From NCBI GenBank assembly GCA_013398615.1, contig VZSR01001685.1, positions 27,721,192 to 27,785,191 of the forward strand: DNA of 64,000 nt, in the 5' to 3' direction. The stretch is from Brachypodius melanocephalos. Taxonomy: Eukaryota > Chordata > Aves > Passeriformes > Pycnonotidae. Both the position numbers and the translations under genes were made by a program. The stretch's first letter is position 1. Each line of letters begins with the position of its first letter. Below, piece after piece: positions 39,552 to 52,679 of this stretch. The notes beneath the pieces are model-generated. The model had not been told where the DNA came from. It saw nothing but the letters and a program-made list of their open reading frames with translations, and searched no databases.

Positions 39552-40554
39552 CTGAATAGGAACATCTAAAGTGATTGTATATTTTTGTGACAAAGGCAAA
39601 CATAATATGTCAGACAGAGAAATGTGCCAGATTTTACATGATCTGTTCCATCATATTCATGAGTTTGGAATTTGTCTTTTTTTAATGCACAAACATCAGA
39701 AAAAGTAGGACGTGAAGATTCACAAATGCAATTTATTTTACAAACAAACCGCAATCACACCAGACTGAACAAGGTTAGCCTTGGAAGGAAGAAGAAATGG
39801 ATGACAGCAGGGGAGGTTTCATCTGATCAAATGTAGACTCCTACAGTGCAAATCTGATCTAGCCAGCTGGATTACCCTTCTTGCTAGTAGAGAAAAACAA
39901 GTACACATAGGGTGTTATTCCTCACATCTTATTTAGGATAGGTCAGATTAATTATGCCCCACAGTGCCTTTGTCTTTCTTAAGACTGCAAATGTAGCTTC
40001 GGAAAAGTAATTCAAATATAGACAGCTAGATTGCAGACTTGTAAAATGATGTGAGATGAATTCCACTCTTAGCAAACACTAGAAGTTATACAGAAAAAGG
40101 GAGCTAACAAAAAACCTAGTTAAGCAAGAAGCCCATCTTTTTTGTTGTAAAGTTTTCCAAGGAAACATTTACGTCAGGAAAATAAACCTGCAAAAAAGAA
40201 AAATATTTCTCTTGATAGATTTTAAAAAATAAAATTTGAAAAAAAAAAACTTATTTCAATTTCATTTTCATGCCTCTTCAGTTTTAAGCATTTATTAAGT
40301 TGTCTTTTCCTCTCTTTCTCCAAGTGGTTCCAATGGAGATAAAAAACCTGAAGATTTGGTACTAATGAGAGGCTAAAAGTACAGCTATAGACTCAACTCC
40401 ATCATGGTGTGTGTCTTTGTTGACTTCAGTAGAATTCCGCAAAATGAATTTGACCTTGGATGTTTTCAATCAGTGTGTTCCAAATGAGAAAAAATTGTTG
40501 TTAGTAAAGACCAAAGAGGGAAATAAATCAAAGACACAAAGGGCAGCCAGTCGT

Positions 40555-40625
40555 CCAATTCTCTCTGATGCTCAGTGGGAATTGGGTGCTTAACAGCCCT
40601 TAGTATCCTTGAAAATCTCCTCTTG
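40555..40625. repeat. Ancient amniote interspersed repeat relic (unclassified)
   Basis: The string 'gtgggaattgggtgcttaa', followed by 'cccttagtatccttgaaaatctc', resembles the gggagttaggcgcctaa...cctttgaaaatc family widespread in turtles and crocodilians. It may share an origin with the palindromic relic at 23340-23505. Family name not known to me. Confidence 0.35.
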
Positions 40626-42226
40626 GGATTTGAAAATGAAAAGAGAAATGTGTGACCTTCTTTACCTTCCAAAAATTGCTCAGTGAGAAGTTAGGTCTTT
40701 CTGTTATTTTGGGGTGGAGAAATGAAAGAGAGGCAGAAAGACTGAATAATTTTTTATAAATAAAATTTTACCATAGTGGATCACTCCAGTAAGAAAGTGG
40801 GGGGAAGGGATGCCATTTGTTTGCTTCAGTTTTCAAAATGTGTGTTTGAATCACTTTGCTTTCCTCTGTGAAACGACAAGCTAATAAAAACACCCATGTC
40901 TAGATCAAAATAGTTCCTGTTCTGAAGGGAACATGTAAGGTTCCTGCAAGAATGACAGTCATAGCTCTTAAAAAAATACAAGCATGGGAAGCACATACTT
41001 TTGCAAGATTATATAGGTATTAATTAACTCAAAGAGCCAATCAGTCTAGAGAGCTGTCTCTCTCTCTTCTCATACATACATTAGAATCCCTGTCTCCTTT
41101 CATCAACCAAATTGAAATTAAAACAACAAATGTATATCATTTTCCTTTTCACATGGTGTGGGAGGTAGGAGAGAAGTCATTAATATATATGGACAAAGTT
41201 TAAGATTAAAACATGAATCTCATTCCAGTTGTGACGATAAGTCGGGGTTGAAATGAATTCAGGTCTCTGGACCACTTTGCCTTAACCCAACCATCCATAC
41301 GGCAAATTACCTGGAATGATTAGATTGCAGAATTGCACCCATGGGCCTCTTAGCCATTAAGCAGGGGTGCTGGAAACTCTGTCACTGCTTCAACAGAAAT
41401 GAAAAGGGCAGCTAACATTATACAGGATGTTTCTGTTCTGCAGCAAGTGCCAGGAAGGCAGCAGCTTCTAATCTCTGCTAGGGAGTTCCCCTGTCCTTCC
41501 TCTTTTTCACATGCATTTGATTGAAAGCTTTTTACTCATTCCTTGCACAAAAAGGGAAGGTAAACACAGCTGTAGGATTTTAATGGCCTGAAGATAAGTG
41601 CACATATTTTTGTTGTTTTGGTATTGCAGGCTGTTGACTGAATTTCAAAAGAAGCAGTAACAACAGAACAGTGAGGGATTGTACTGACTCAGGAGATGCA
41701 TTAATATTCAGACCATTCTACCAAATATGCTTGGGAATATTGTCAAGTATAATAAATTCACCACAAACTCCTGAACTGCTATACATTGCAGGCTACTACA
41801 GGCAGCTGGTGAAATCTAAGGTAACTGACCAAAAGCATGAATACATGCTTTATAAATGATTCAGGCCTCAAGCTTCCTTTGACTAAGTGAGAATACGCAG
41901 CCAGGTATAAAATGAATAGAGGAGCAATGGCCTTTGTTAAAACAATATAAATGAACACAAGCATGACATGGTTATAGCATGTGACTGTACTCAGAGCATG
42001 CTGTACATATCTGATGTCATTACTCATATTAAGTTCATTGTGTGAATGCTGACAAAGAAGAGAAAGAATTATTTAAGGTCTGAGTCTATTCTGTTTTAAA
42101 GATCATTTAGCTCCATGCAGTCAGGCTACAGCTTGCAATGAACACTTGTATTTCTGGGTGGTAGAAAGCTAAACTCAACACCACACAGACATTTGGAGAT
42201 GGTCTAGAGCATATCTATCCCCTCAA

Positions 42227-42358
42227 AAGAAAACAAAAAAAAAACCCCAAAATAACAAAGAAGTTTAAAAAAACCCAAAAAACCAACAACAACAAAACAA
42301 ACAAACAAAAAACCCACAAAAAACCAAAACAAACAAACAAAAAAAAATACAAAAACCA
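42227..42358. repeat. A/AC-rich low-complexity tract
   Basis: About 130 bases made almost only of A and C, including CAAA and CAA units. It reads as an old poly(A)-like or (CAAA)n expansion. On the minus strand it produces spurious hydrophobic open frames rich in F, V, L and G. Confidence 0.9.
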
Positions 42359-43387
42359 ACATCCCAAAAGAGCTACCAGAATAGAAGGCTGAAGCAGAAC
42401 TGAGCCATAATTCTCTACACATATGTGCATATATCTAGTGCACATGATTTGTCTCCCAGTAATTCAGCTTGTTATACATATCTGCTCTTATCTTACAGAT
42501 GTGAAACGAAGGATCCTCACTATAGTCACTGTACATCTAGAATGATACTGAATTATTACTACTTTATCCAGGCTCTTTGCAACTCCATATCCAAGAAACG
42601 CCCATTTGCTGAAATTTTATTCAATTACATGTGCAAAAATCTTGTTCACATTAGATTCTCCTTTTCCTATTGGAATTACATTTCAGAAATACTGTTTGAC
42701 TCTCAAAGATAATGGATCCTTAAACATGCAGGAAAACACCTCTACTTTCCTGGGAAACATCCAGGTCCATGAGAGGTCCTGCAATTGGAGAAAAATGAGG
42801 TGAAAGCCTGATAGAGGTTGAATTTTACTGCTTTGATCTGATTGCTGCCAATCCTCCAGTTCAACCTCCTAGTCAGAAGGAGCAAAAAAAATTAAAAAAA
42901 AAAAAAAGACAATGGGTGGTTCATTGCACAAGACAAGTTATTAAAAACTAGATGGGTGGCTTTTACTGAATTACACAGCTCATCAGTGAATTAAAATACA
43001 GAAAACATTTACACTTTCTAATTTGAAGGAAGTGGTTGTTTTTTGGTCACTACAACTTTGTATGTTGTACCATAAAGACATCACCTGTGCTGAAAAAACT
43101 GAATTTAAGATGGTTGTTCACTCAGGGATTACCTGCAGTTTCACTGACAATATTACTTGCCTATACACAGTCACTTCCACATATTGGTCTGGTAAAATAA
43201 TATACATCCCAAGCAGAGCATGGACCAAAGCAGTGAGTAACTGAGTAAACCTTCATTTCAATTCCAGCCCAACTGGAGTGGTCATTGCCTGTTACATGTG
43301 TTTAATCTGCACACAGGATTATTGCAAATTCGTAAATTAATGGAGAACCACTCATATGAATGGCTGATTGGCCATATTTATGTGTAC

Positions 43388-44062
43388 ACTATCGAAAAAT
43401 CATTTAGATTGGAAAGGCACTCTAAGATGATTCAGTCCAACCATTAACCCAGCACTGCCAAGGCCACCACTAAACCACGTTCTGAGTGCCACATCTGTAT
43501 GCTTTTTAAACACCTCCAGGAATGTGACTCAGCTAATTCTCTGGGCAGCCTGTTCCAATGCCTGACAACTCTTTCATGTAAGAAATTTCTCCTAATATCC
43601 AATCTATATCTCCCCTGCCACAATATTAGGCCACTTCCTCACTTACTGCTTGTGAGAAAAGACTGGCCCTGACCTTGCTACAGCCTTCTTTCAGGTAGCT
43701 GTAGAGAGTGAGAAGACCCTCTCTGAGCCTCCTTCTCTCCAGGCTAAACACCCCCAGCACCCTCAGCTTTCTCTCACGCAATTTACTCTCTGGACCCTTC
43801 CCCAGCTCTGTTGCCCTTCTCTGAACTTGTTCCAGCACCTCAATGTCTTTTCTGTAGAAAACTGAACATAGGGTTTGAGGTGTGGCCTCACCAGTGCTGA
43901 GTGAGAAGGAAGATCACTGCCCTCATCCTTCTGGACACTGTGTTGGTGACACAGGCCAGGATGTCATTTGACCTTCTTGGCCACCTGAGCACATCCTGGC
44001 TTATGTTCAGTCAGCTATCAGCCAGTATCCCAGGTACTTTTCCATTGTCTAAATTAATATAA
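43388..44062 (-). mobile_element. CR1 LINE, 3' half (CR1-Y-like)
   Basis: Plus-strand reading follows the reverse complement of an avian CR1: 'agtccaaccattaaccca', 'gcctgttccaatgcctgacaac', 'aatatccaatctatatctcc', then the C-terminal coding part. Minus-strand translation at 43626-43838 gives LEQVQRRATELGKG, LGVFSLERRRLREGLLTLY and YLKEGCSKVR, the usual C-terminal CR1 reverse transcriptase segment. Coding ends with stops and the 5' end is truncated near 44062. The wording of the 3' UTR resembles CR1-Y subfamilies; subfamily is tentative. Non-functional. Confidence 0.92.
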
Positions 44063-45382
44063 TCCTTAAATTCAGTGCCTGCATCTCTGCTTGAATCAGA
44101 TGTCTCTGCGTTCAAGCATTCTGCACATACAATTGCACAAAGAAAAAGGTATGAAAAAATGAGGTTTTAAAATGCAATGAGATAAAGCATTTTAAACATA
44201 AACCCAGCATTTCAGGACTACATCATTCTAGTGTATTTAATTACAGGGAACACTGTAAGCAGTATCTAATTAGCTGAGCATTTGGGGCCTCAAATTTCTC
44301 ATGATGTTTTCAGGAAAATATTTCACAAATATCTATCATTGCCTGCATGGGCTGTAAACAGAAGGAAAAAAAAATCAAGCACAATAATTCGAGTACTTTC
44401 AAAATAATAATCCTTGCATACAATATTTTCAAACAATTTAGAATGTGGAAAATATATCCTTATGCTGTGAAGCTGAAAATCTTCGTGAAAACGTTAACTG
44501 CAGTCTTATGGCTGCTTCATCACAGCACAGAGTCAGTACCCAGAAAAAACTAGATGAATCAGCCTCTGATTCTTGGACTATTTTTGCAGCCCTGGCTCAG
44601 TTCTCTAGAATGAGACAGCAGCATTTACAAGGAATACTCTCTTTGTCTGGCATACTCTCTTTCCTCCAAATCTGGAATGTTTGAAACACGAAATTCATGA
44701 TCAGATTAATTACACAAAATCAATCAGCTACATTGGTTTTCCAGTGGTGTCATTGTGACATGACAGCAGGAATTCCCAAATTCCACAGACATGAATAATC
44801 CAAGAGCCTGTATTCCTCGTGTTATTCTTGATATGGATTTCACCATTAAACTCAGACAAGTGACTGTAATATAAATAGGAAGGCTTGACTGGAAACACAT
44901 CAGGCCCTTGGAGAGAAATTGAATTTTGACCCAAATTTTATGTCTGGTCCCAATCTACACTGGGCTAAGTCAAATCATGACCTGACATTTGGGCAAATTC
45001 CCAGCTGGCTTTCACAGTGATGGTTCTGGCTCACCCTTAATGCTTTCTCTAGCTTTGGAGATACAAGATAAGGCTTGAGGGTTCTAGTTTTCAATAATAT
45101 TCTCTATTCTAGGCCTAGACAAACAAAACTAAATTTAGTTAGAACTATGCAAAAAAATCTTTCTCTTCCAGGTATTTTCTAACATAAAGAAACATTGGAG
45201 ATAATATCTTACAAATTTAGATATTCTTTATCTGAAATTCCTTACAGTCTACTGTAAAGACCTAGCTAGCAGTATTATCTTTGCTAATGAGCTGGCTTCC
45301 TGAGAGTTTTGCATACAAAGGATTAGAAACACCAATTGCATTTATATCAGTGCATGAATGACAAGTAATGACAGTTAAAGAA

Positions 45383-45383
<1 letters not shown>

Positions 45384-45416
<33 letters not shown>
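45384..45416. repeat. (TAA)11 microsatellite
   Basis: Eleven perfect TAA units, long enough to be length-polymorphic. Confidence 0.95.
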
Positions 45417-45417
<1 letters not shown>

Positions 45418-46181
45418 TACTTCCTCTGGAAAACACTCCTATAACTTTAATTGATTCACAGTATTTTGTTAAAAGGTATGTAAAAATTCTCAGGAACAAA
45501 CTGAATATGTCTTATTATTCTGAGTTTTAAAGGACTTACAGTTTGCTCTGAAGAGATCTTACGAATCTATGAAAGTTTATAAGCAGAATTTGTATTACAG
45601 TTTATATATTTACAAAGACTAAGGTGTACAGTAACTATTCTATTTACCAAGTCTTATAGCAGAGGGGCAAACATAATAATAGCAATTAAAATGGAAAACA
45701 GCAGGAACACTGAGCACAGCAGTCTGGTTACAATGGAATTCCTGCTGGTAGGACAACAGGAACAGATCAAACAAAAAGCAGCACTGAAGAGAAAAGGAGC
45801 CAGCAAAAATAATGAACTTTTAAATTATAAACAGAAATGGACAACGTTCTCTTTAAACAGTGTAAAAAAGGTGAATATAAAATTCAGTTACATGAAATAG
45901 GCAGAAAGCCACTATGAATAGAAACACTGTAGACAAGTTATTATAGAATGAGGGTTGTTTGCTGCATGGCTGTCAGTGAAAATGTATTGCTCTTATATTC
46001 CTTTCAAAATTAAAATGCTGCATCTGGGGACAGCTGTTGACTGATAAGGAAGGACTGCCTGGATTTCAGTGACATTATTTCTCTGCAACAGCATGTAGAA
46101 ATTAATTTAGTTAAAGGGAAGACATGAAAATAAAACTGAAATAGAATGGATTTAAAGATGCTTCTTTTCCAAAACCCAGAG

Positions 46182-46227
46182 TTTATTATTATTATTGTCA
46201 TTGTTGTTATTATTATTATTATTATTT
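46182..46227. repeat. Interrupted (TTA)n microsatellite
   Basis: TTA units with a short 'gtcattgttg' interruption. It is the reverse-complement class of the TAA repeat 0.8 kb away. Confidence 0.9.
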
Positions 46228-46560
46228 AGTTTTTATTTCCCTTCAATTTCTGGTGCTGAAATATGTTTCTTTCAGATGATTCTCTCCTGTCTGTAAATCC
46301 AAATAACTGAGATGTAATGACAGTTGTGAGCATTAGGAAGAGTATTCCATACATGTTTTGATTGAGCATTTTTCCATTCTGTATCCCATTTTTAAAGGTT
46401 TTATATTAGTTGAGTGAATATCAGCCAGTACAAGACTTGCCTGGAAATGGACCAACAGCCACACCTTTGCTGTCATTTGTGCACAATGCCTAGGGATTTA
46501 ATGGAATAGAATACCTGCTTTATACAAAAATACTCATTTTAAAACAAAATGAGATCAGGC

Positions 46561-46606
46561 TTTTTCTTTTTTTCTTTTTTTCTTTTTTTTTTCTTTTTTT
46601 TTTTTT
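46561..46606. repeat. T-rich (CTTTTTT)n tract
   Basis: T runs of 6 to 12 separated by single C, seen directly. Confidence 0.9.
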
Positions 46607-47516
46607 GCCACCTAGAATCAGAAAGGAAACCATAAACAAGCAATTCCCAAATGCTATATTGGATGATGGTTCTCATACATTTATATTTAAGGGTATTTTT
46701 CCTCGAAAAAAAAATTCTTTTTTGTTTATCTCACTGAAATTCAGTATCTCTTGCTTGGAAATAATCTCATTTAATATTTCCTAACATTCTATGGGAATAA
46801 AGGTTCATTCCCAACATTCCCAGTGGAAATCTTAACTATATGCTGCCATGAAAAGCTGAGTTATTAAGACACAGTTCTACAACTTTCCAATCTTACTTAT
46901 ACTATAAAACATGGTCCTCGTAGTACAAAAGATGGTTCTTCCAGATGCATCAAATGCCTGAAAAAATATCCACAGATCAACAGTATAATATTTAACAGAG
47001 GAGACACAACACTTTTCTCCTGCTCAGGAATGGAGCTGAAAAACATCGCTCCTGTGATCCCTAGATCTCCTGATTCTGATGAAATTTTATTGCTATTACA
47101 ATGTCCTACTCAAACACCAGCGTCTAGACTCATATGACACAGCATTAATAATTTACTCTTTTATTTATAAAGCTCATCCCCTTTTACAAGTCAAGATGCT
47201 CTAAGATAACTACTCAAGATATTCAGTGTATTTTAAATGAGGTCACAATAACTTTTGATAACACGACAAAGAAGGCCTTTATAAAGCTTTCAAATGGCAA
47301 AGAAATGTGAAAAGCATTAAGTTTGCAAAAGGAAGCACTCACTACAAAAGTACCAGATAACCTTAATTCTGCCCTTTCTGGGTGTGAGCACTGTCCTTCT
47401 CAGTACATAACTAGCTATTCTTATTAAAACCAAAGCCTGGTGCTTTCTCACTCAGTGCCAGGGTGTTGTGTGCTCAGGGAGCACGAGCTGTTCCATGCTG
47501 CATTTGACCCACATGG

Positions 47517-47695
47517 TTTATTTACTGCACACGGTCAGAGCCCTTCTCCAGCCACCACAGCACAATTCAATGTTCTTGGCCTTGATCCGTGTCTAGCAGG
47601 CAGTGGGACAGCCTGGTCACCAGCCTGCTCAGGTCAGTGAGGATCCTCCTATACATTTCACTGCTCTTATGTTTAACCTGGAGCAGGTGGATGTC
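47517..47695 (-). other. Putative terminal coding exon with poly(A) signal, unrecognised
   Basis: On the minus strand, a pyrimidine-rich acceptor (TTCTGCTCTTCCACAG) is followed by an open frame of 42 codons and a stop (47567-47569). An AATAAA hexamer (47517-47522) lies about 45 nt after the stop. The frame is leucine-rich, basic and helix-prone in the middle (EMYRRILTDLSRLVTRLSHC) and ends DTDQGQEH. The order of acceptor, short frame, stop, short 3' UTR and AATAAA is that of a last exon, but each element is common by chance. I recognise no protein family. The local base composition is richer in GC than its surroundings. Upstream exons would lie at higher coordinates; weak candidates are noted in the findings. 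Confidence 0.25.
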
Positions 47696-50600
47696 CTGTG
47701 GAAGAGCAGAACCTGGTCCTTCGTGGTGGCATGACACCTAACAGTCAGGCACAGCTGGGGATGAAATCGTTCCCTAATGAAACTCATCATTCTCATCATA
47801 CGGATTTCCAGTGGAAAACAAAGACTCCTCCCTGCCCAACAGAAAAGACAAAGAATAAACAAAAAGCAGCTTATTGGTTGTTTGCTTTGAAATGAAAAAT
47901 ATACTGATCTGAGCAAAAGACATCTTTGTGAAATAACTCCAAGTCTATATGCTTTGTCATGTGTGGCCTGTAAAGGATTTTTCTCAAAACTTCGTATTTT
48001 TATGCATCCAACTTCACACACACATATTGAGTCTGAACACAGACAATCTGGTTCAGAAAAAAAAATAGTTTACGTGTGCATTATGATGCAGAGAAATAAA
48101 AAAAAAATTTTTGTGAAGTTACTGAAAAACAAATCCCTGAGGCACTCTCAATCCAAATCTCAGCTTTCCCATCTACTACAAAAACATAAGATTGCTTCCT
48201 TCTTTTGAAAATTAAGGTATTTTCAATAAAATGTCCTCCCTATTCTCCCCTCCTACTAACTCTTTCTCTCCTTGGGAATAGAAACATACCAGCTTTTCTT
48301 GTTACAGTTCTCAAAATAAAACCATCTCCCTGGCAGCAGCCAAGCAGAAATCTTTTTAAGTAAGTGACTCATAAAAAAGGGAGGAAAAAGTCCATGAAAC
48401 TCTGTGATATTCATTTGGACTGTTTAAAATAATTCAGAGCTGCCCATCAACAAGAACAATCCTTGCTTTTTCTCTTTCAGGTGTCTGTATTTCTTCCTTT
48501 CTTCTGGAATTTGTATAGATGCATGGTACGAGATCAATAGAAAACTAATGCAAATGAAATTTTTTTTTTTTAAATTTGGTTTCTTTTCAGTTAAGTCCAG
48601 GTCTCAAAAACATTACCACTTATTTTTTGGAGATTTTTTAATATTAAAATCTTAATCATACAGAAGAATCTTTTTTAAAGGACAGTTGCGCCCCCACAAT
48701 GCCAGTGAGGAGTAGCTGGCCTGGCTTTTGTCTCAAGATTAGGACCTCAAAAATATTCATCCCAGAAAAGCTTCTGTCATTGTAGCCAGGAATTTATGTA
48801 AGTCAGGAAAGAAGAAAAACTTGAATAACTTGTCAGCATTTATCTGTGCAAACAGTAAAATTCACAGTTAAACAAAACAAGAGAAATCTTATTAAAATTC
48901 ACACTAACTGTGGTACTTTAAAAATTATTTTCAAAAGAGAAGTTAAATGTTATTTAAAAATTTGAGATAAATGTTCCAAAGAATAAAGTCTTGCAACATA
49001 CAGAAAATATTTTAAGATAATGCATTAATCACACATAATCAGTGAGGAGTTTGGGGCTTTGACCTGTGTTTTTCCAGGGCAGACACAAAGTCAAGTTTTT
49101 GCAAAAATCAATCTATTACAAAACATGAGGCAGCTAACAGAGCATCATTGGAGTTTATTAAATATCCTGCATGCTTATTGTTTCAGAAATCCTACAATTA
49201 ACAATAGATCAAAATACAGGTCACTGAACCAATGCAAATATTAGCTGTCTAACTAATATATTCACCAAGCTTTGTTCAAACAGCATCCTTGAGGAAAACT
49301 GCAAAACCAGATGGGTTTGTTGCTGCTTTCCTAGGCTAGCACTGCACTTCTGTTTTCAAAGCTAATGTTTCACAGCCTTTCTCTAAACTAAAAAGCATCT
49401 GACTCAGAAAAATGTCCTTTTCTGTACAGAGAATGAAGCAGGCAGGATTGCTTTCCAGCACACATCTGCGCCTCTCCTGAAAACTCAGGGTATGGCTCGT
49501 GACTGCAGGAATGAGTGATTCCTTAACCAACTGTGCCACCATGAGGCCAGAGAACCCAAACGCACTAAAATCACAAAAGTATCTTTGCTATCAAATGTTT
49601 TTAAAATCAAGAGCCTTCACAAGCATACATATGTTTTAGAAATTTAGAAATTTAAGAATTCATATATTCAACTAGAGAAAACACTATTTTTTATTCCAAA
49701 TTAATTGCAAATGGCTTGCCAAAGCATTGGAATTCACACTGACTTTTTTTTCTCTGTCCTTTGTATTTACCAGTATGTACAAGAGTTTCAGAAATTACAG
49801 AGTGTGGGGCATAAGAACAGTAGTATTGAGGATTACATGAATTAGATATGGCTTCATTATCATGAATTTCTTTCCAGTTCTTTCAAATTAAACTCAAGTA
49901 TAACATTTATTAAATGTATCAGTGTCATGTGGGGCCCAGAAACAACCTCTAACTATATGAGGAACACAAGGGACCCAACCACAAGTTCACAGTAAACATT
50001 TAATACATATTGAAAGCATTAAGATGAGCACAAAGCACAGCAGCAGTTGTGGCTTCTTGGATCTGGACTGAAACTACAGGTCTCAGCTTTCATATCATAT
50101 GTATCAGTTAATGCATTCTCCCAAAAAATAGGAACTAGAGCCCTCGGAGTCCTTTCTCCACAAAGGGATAATAAAGATCCACCGTCCAGGAGCTGTCCAC
50201 TCCTCTCCCACCATGTAGGGGCACATAGTGAGGGTTGCGCATGGACCATGCAGGAAAGAATGAAAGGGAAATGGCAGACAAGAAAGAGATAGAAAGATTG
50301 TTTTCACATTGTAATTGGGCCTGTTTACCAAAAATTTTGAGAAATGGGGAGCAGAGAGCAGAACTCAAGCCTTTCCCTCCCAGTCAGATGCTTCCATCAC
50401 AAGGTTATGGATCCATATGTTCAAGTTCAACAGAAGAAGAGGTATTCTTTCACCCTCACCTCAGTTCCCTGGTATGCAGGGTAATCTCTTAGAGAAGAAA
50501 GATTTTAGTTGCTTTAACTAAAAAAAAAAAAGTAAAACTTGTCAGTGGAACCTGCATCTCTGGAATGAAGGTGAAGATAAGAAGGAAAATGAGGAAGGGA

Positions 50601-52117
50601 GTATGCAGACTCAGGGGCTGGCAGTTGTGGTTTGTTGGGTTATTTCCATTTGCCCTGAATTTTTGGGGGCACCAATCTGCCACATCCTTAGAGCCGATCC
50701 AGACACTGCATCTGATGTTTCCCCTATCTCTTAATCCCCCAGACCACCTGCAAGAAGTCAGGTGAAATGAGGTGGAACAAGCTTTAGCTTGCTTCTACTT
50801 CAAATCCCATTCTCGTTTTTAAAAGCACAGGCAGTAACAAGACAACATAAGGAGTACATTCCACACAGATCACAGAAGGAACATTCAGCTCAAAACAGAG
50901 ACAAGGTTACTCACTGTTATTCCCTGTGTGCAAGTACCTACTTTGGGGACAGTCATTTCTCAGGTTCCATCGACAATATGGACACAAAGTCTCAATTCAA
51001 AACCCTGAACCCTGAAAAAGAAGTCACTTTTGAGACACCACAGGATTTCTGAAAAGCCGCATGATGATGTCAAACATAACACAAATCTACAGGGAACCTG
51101 GAGCAGAATCAAAAGGTCTACATGGGACCTACACTTCAACAACAGAATCATGCCCTAAATCATGACCTAAATAGTTGTTTCTATTGGTATGATGGACTCA
51201 TGCAGACAATTACCTATAAAAAACATTTCAGTTTTCCAATCTAGAACTATTTCCCATATGCAAGGTTTGAATTGAAATTTAATAAGGCCTTGCAACCTGG
51301 CAGATCATCTAGAGAGCCAGACAGAGGTATTTGTCCTTTTGAGATACCTTCAGATGCCTCACTTGGATCTAAGGTGCCTCTCCAGAAGACCTGGAGCTCC
51401 TCACAGGTTCTGTGTCATCACTGCCAGTCCATGCAGATGCCTTGAATTGCCAGTGTGCCTCCGAGAGCAGTGAATACTTTTGTACAGGCCACCAAATAAA
51501 GATTCTAATAAACTTAATTCAACCCATTTGTTATGAATCCCATCACAGATGTCTAATCCTTATTCTGCATTGTAGAAGTAGCTTTGGTTGGCATCTATGA
51601 TGGATTAGTAGAAACTTTGAATGATGATTCTCAATAGAAACTTTTTTTTTTTTTTGCCTGTCTTCATTTCACAAGCTGCTACAGGACCAGCAAAGGAGAA
51701 AGATACAAAACCACCCAATAACTTTTAATCTTCTAAATTTTTGTATTTCTTAGTAATAAAGTAACAAAGAAAGGAATCTTTAATTTTAACATTATTGTAA
51801 TGTATCCATTTAATTTAATAAGCTAAAGTACACACTAATTTGAGAGGTTGTACTGGGAAACACATAAGGTTTTTTTACAGGGAAGGGCAGCATAATTTTA
51901 AATTATGTTCAAAGTTGCTCATTTTATTAATTTTATTTTTCCTGCAATGTTTTGTAACCAAAATCCAGCATATCCACACACATGTACCCACACACAAGGT
52001 GTCTGTTTGGAAGTTCTGCTTTAAAGACAAAAGTCACTATCTTCAAAATTGCCAACTTCTGCTCACACAGATGGGCACCTGCCTTCCACATTCTCTGCTG
52101 CCTCATGTTTTTGCAGG
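47696..52117. other. Stretch without a recognised gene
   Basis: No gene family is recognised. Several minus-strand segments have open frames with protein-like composition (49336-49542, 50019-50331, 51401-51559). They could be exons upstream of the putative terminal exon, but no consistent splice chain could be built. A poly(T) run lies at 51641-51655. Confidence 0.4.
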
Positions 52118-52572
52118 TCTTGCACCCAGGTTGGGGCAACTCCTGGTATCAACACAGGCTGTTGGATAAACAAATTAAGATCTGCCCTGCTGAGAAGGAC
52201 TCTGGGGTGCTGATGGATGAGCTGGACATGGCCCATGTCCAAAGCTTTGAGACCAAAGCCTGAAAGCCTAGAAAAGAGAAGGCTTCAGAGTGACTTAATC
52301 ACAGCCTTCCAGAACCTGAAGGCAGCCCACAAGAAAGATGGAGAAGGAGTTTTTACAAGGGCATGTAGTTACAGGAAGAGGTGAAATGGCTTTAAACTGA
52401 GAGTAGGTTTAGAAATTAGGAAGAAATTCTTTATTGTGAGGGTGGTGAAATTCTTTATTGTGAGGCACTAGAACAGGTTGCTTAGAGAAGTTGTGGATGC
52501 CTCATTCTCATGAGTATTCAAAGTCAGGTTGGATGGAGCTCTGAGCAACCTGATCTAGGGAAAGGTTCTTTT
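52118..52572 (+). mobile_element. CR1 LINE fragment with internal deletion and duplication
   Basis: The plus strand reads LHPGWGNSWYQHRL, then PAEKDSGVLMDE, the segment after the CR1 reverse transcriptase palm. It then jumps to about where KPESLEKRRLQSDLITAFQNLK would be read with frame changes, so part of the C-terminal domain is missing. The 3' UTR follows up to 'gagcaacctgatctaggg', and the last CR1 tail bases are absent. A 24-bp tandem duplication (gaaattctttattgtgag at 52423 and 52447) sits in the 3' part. Non-functional. Confidence 0.88.
52423..52465. repeat. 24-bp tandem duplication inside CR1
   Basis: The 19-base block 'gaaattctttattgtgagg' occurs at 52423 and 52447, arising after CR1 insertion. 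Confidence 0.95.
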
Positions 52573-52679
52573 TTTACTACACAATTTAAATCAGGACTCA
52601 AAAATTGGCTTTTCATTTATAAAAAGTAATGTATAAAATGATCTAGTTGGATCCATTAAGCTTCTAGTTCTGAACCCTA

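Larger units (their letters stand above)
38511..43387. other. Gene-free stretch
   Basis: No gene recognised. It contains an AT palindromic tract (39501-39551), an old repeat relic (40555-40625), an A-rich low-complexity tract (42227-42358) and a short poly(A) near 42892-42906. Open frames at 42204-42445 on the minus strand are translations of the A-rich tract. Confidence 0.5.
44063..47516. other. Gene-free stretch with simple repeats
   Basis: No gene recognised. It contains a (TAA)11 microsatellite, an interrupted (TTA)n microsatellite and a T-rich (CTTTTTT)n tract, listed separately. Confidence 0.5.

Noticed and set aside
42204..42445. Hydrophobic minus-strand frames resembling membrane proteins
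   Set aside because: They are translations of the A/AC-rich low-complexity tract.
47629..48021. 130-codon minus-strand open frame
   Set aside because: Different frame from the putative terminal exon it overlaps, with no recognisable domain. The exon reading with acceptor and poly(A) signal explains the region better.
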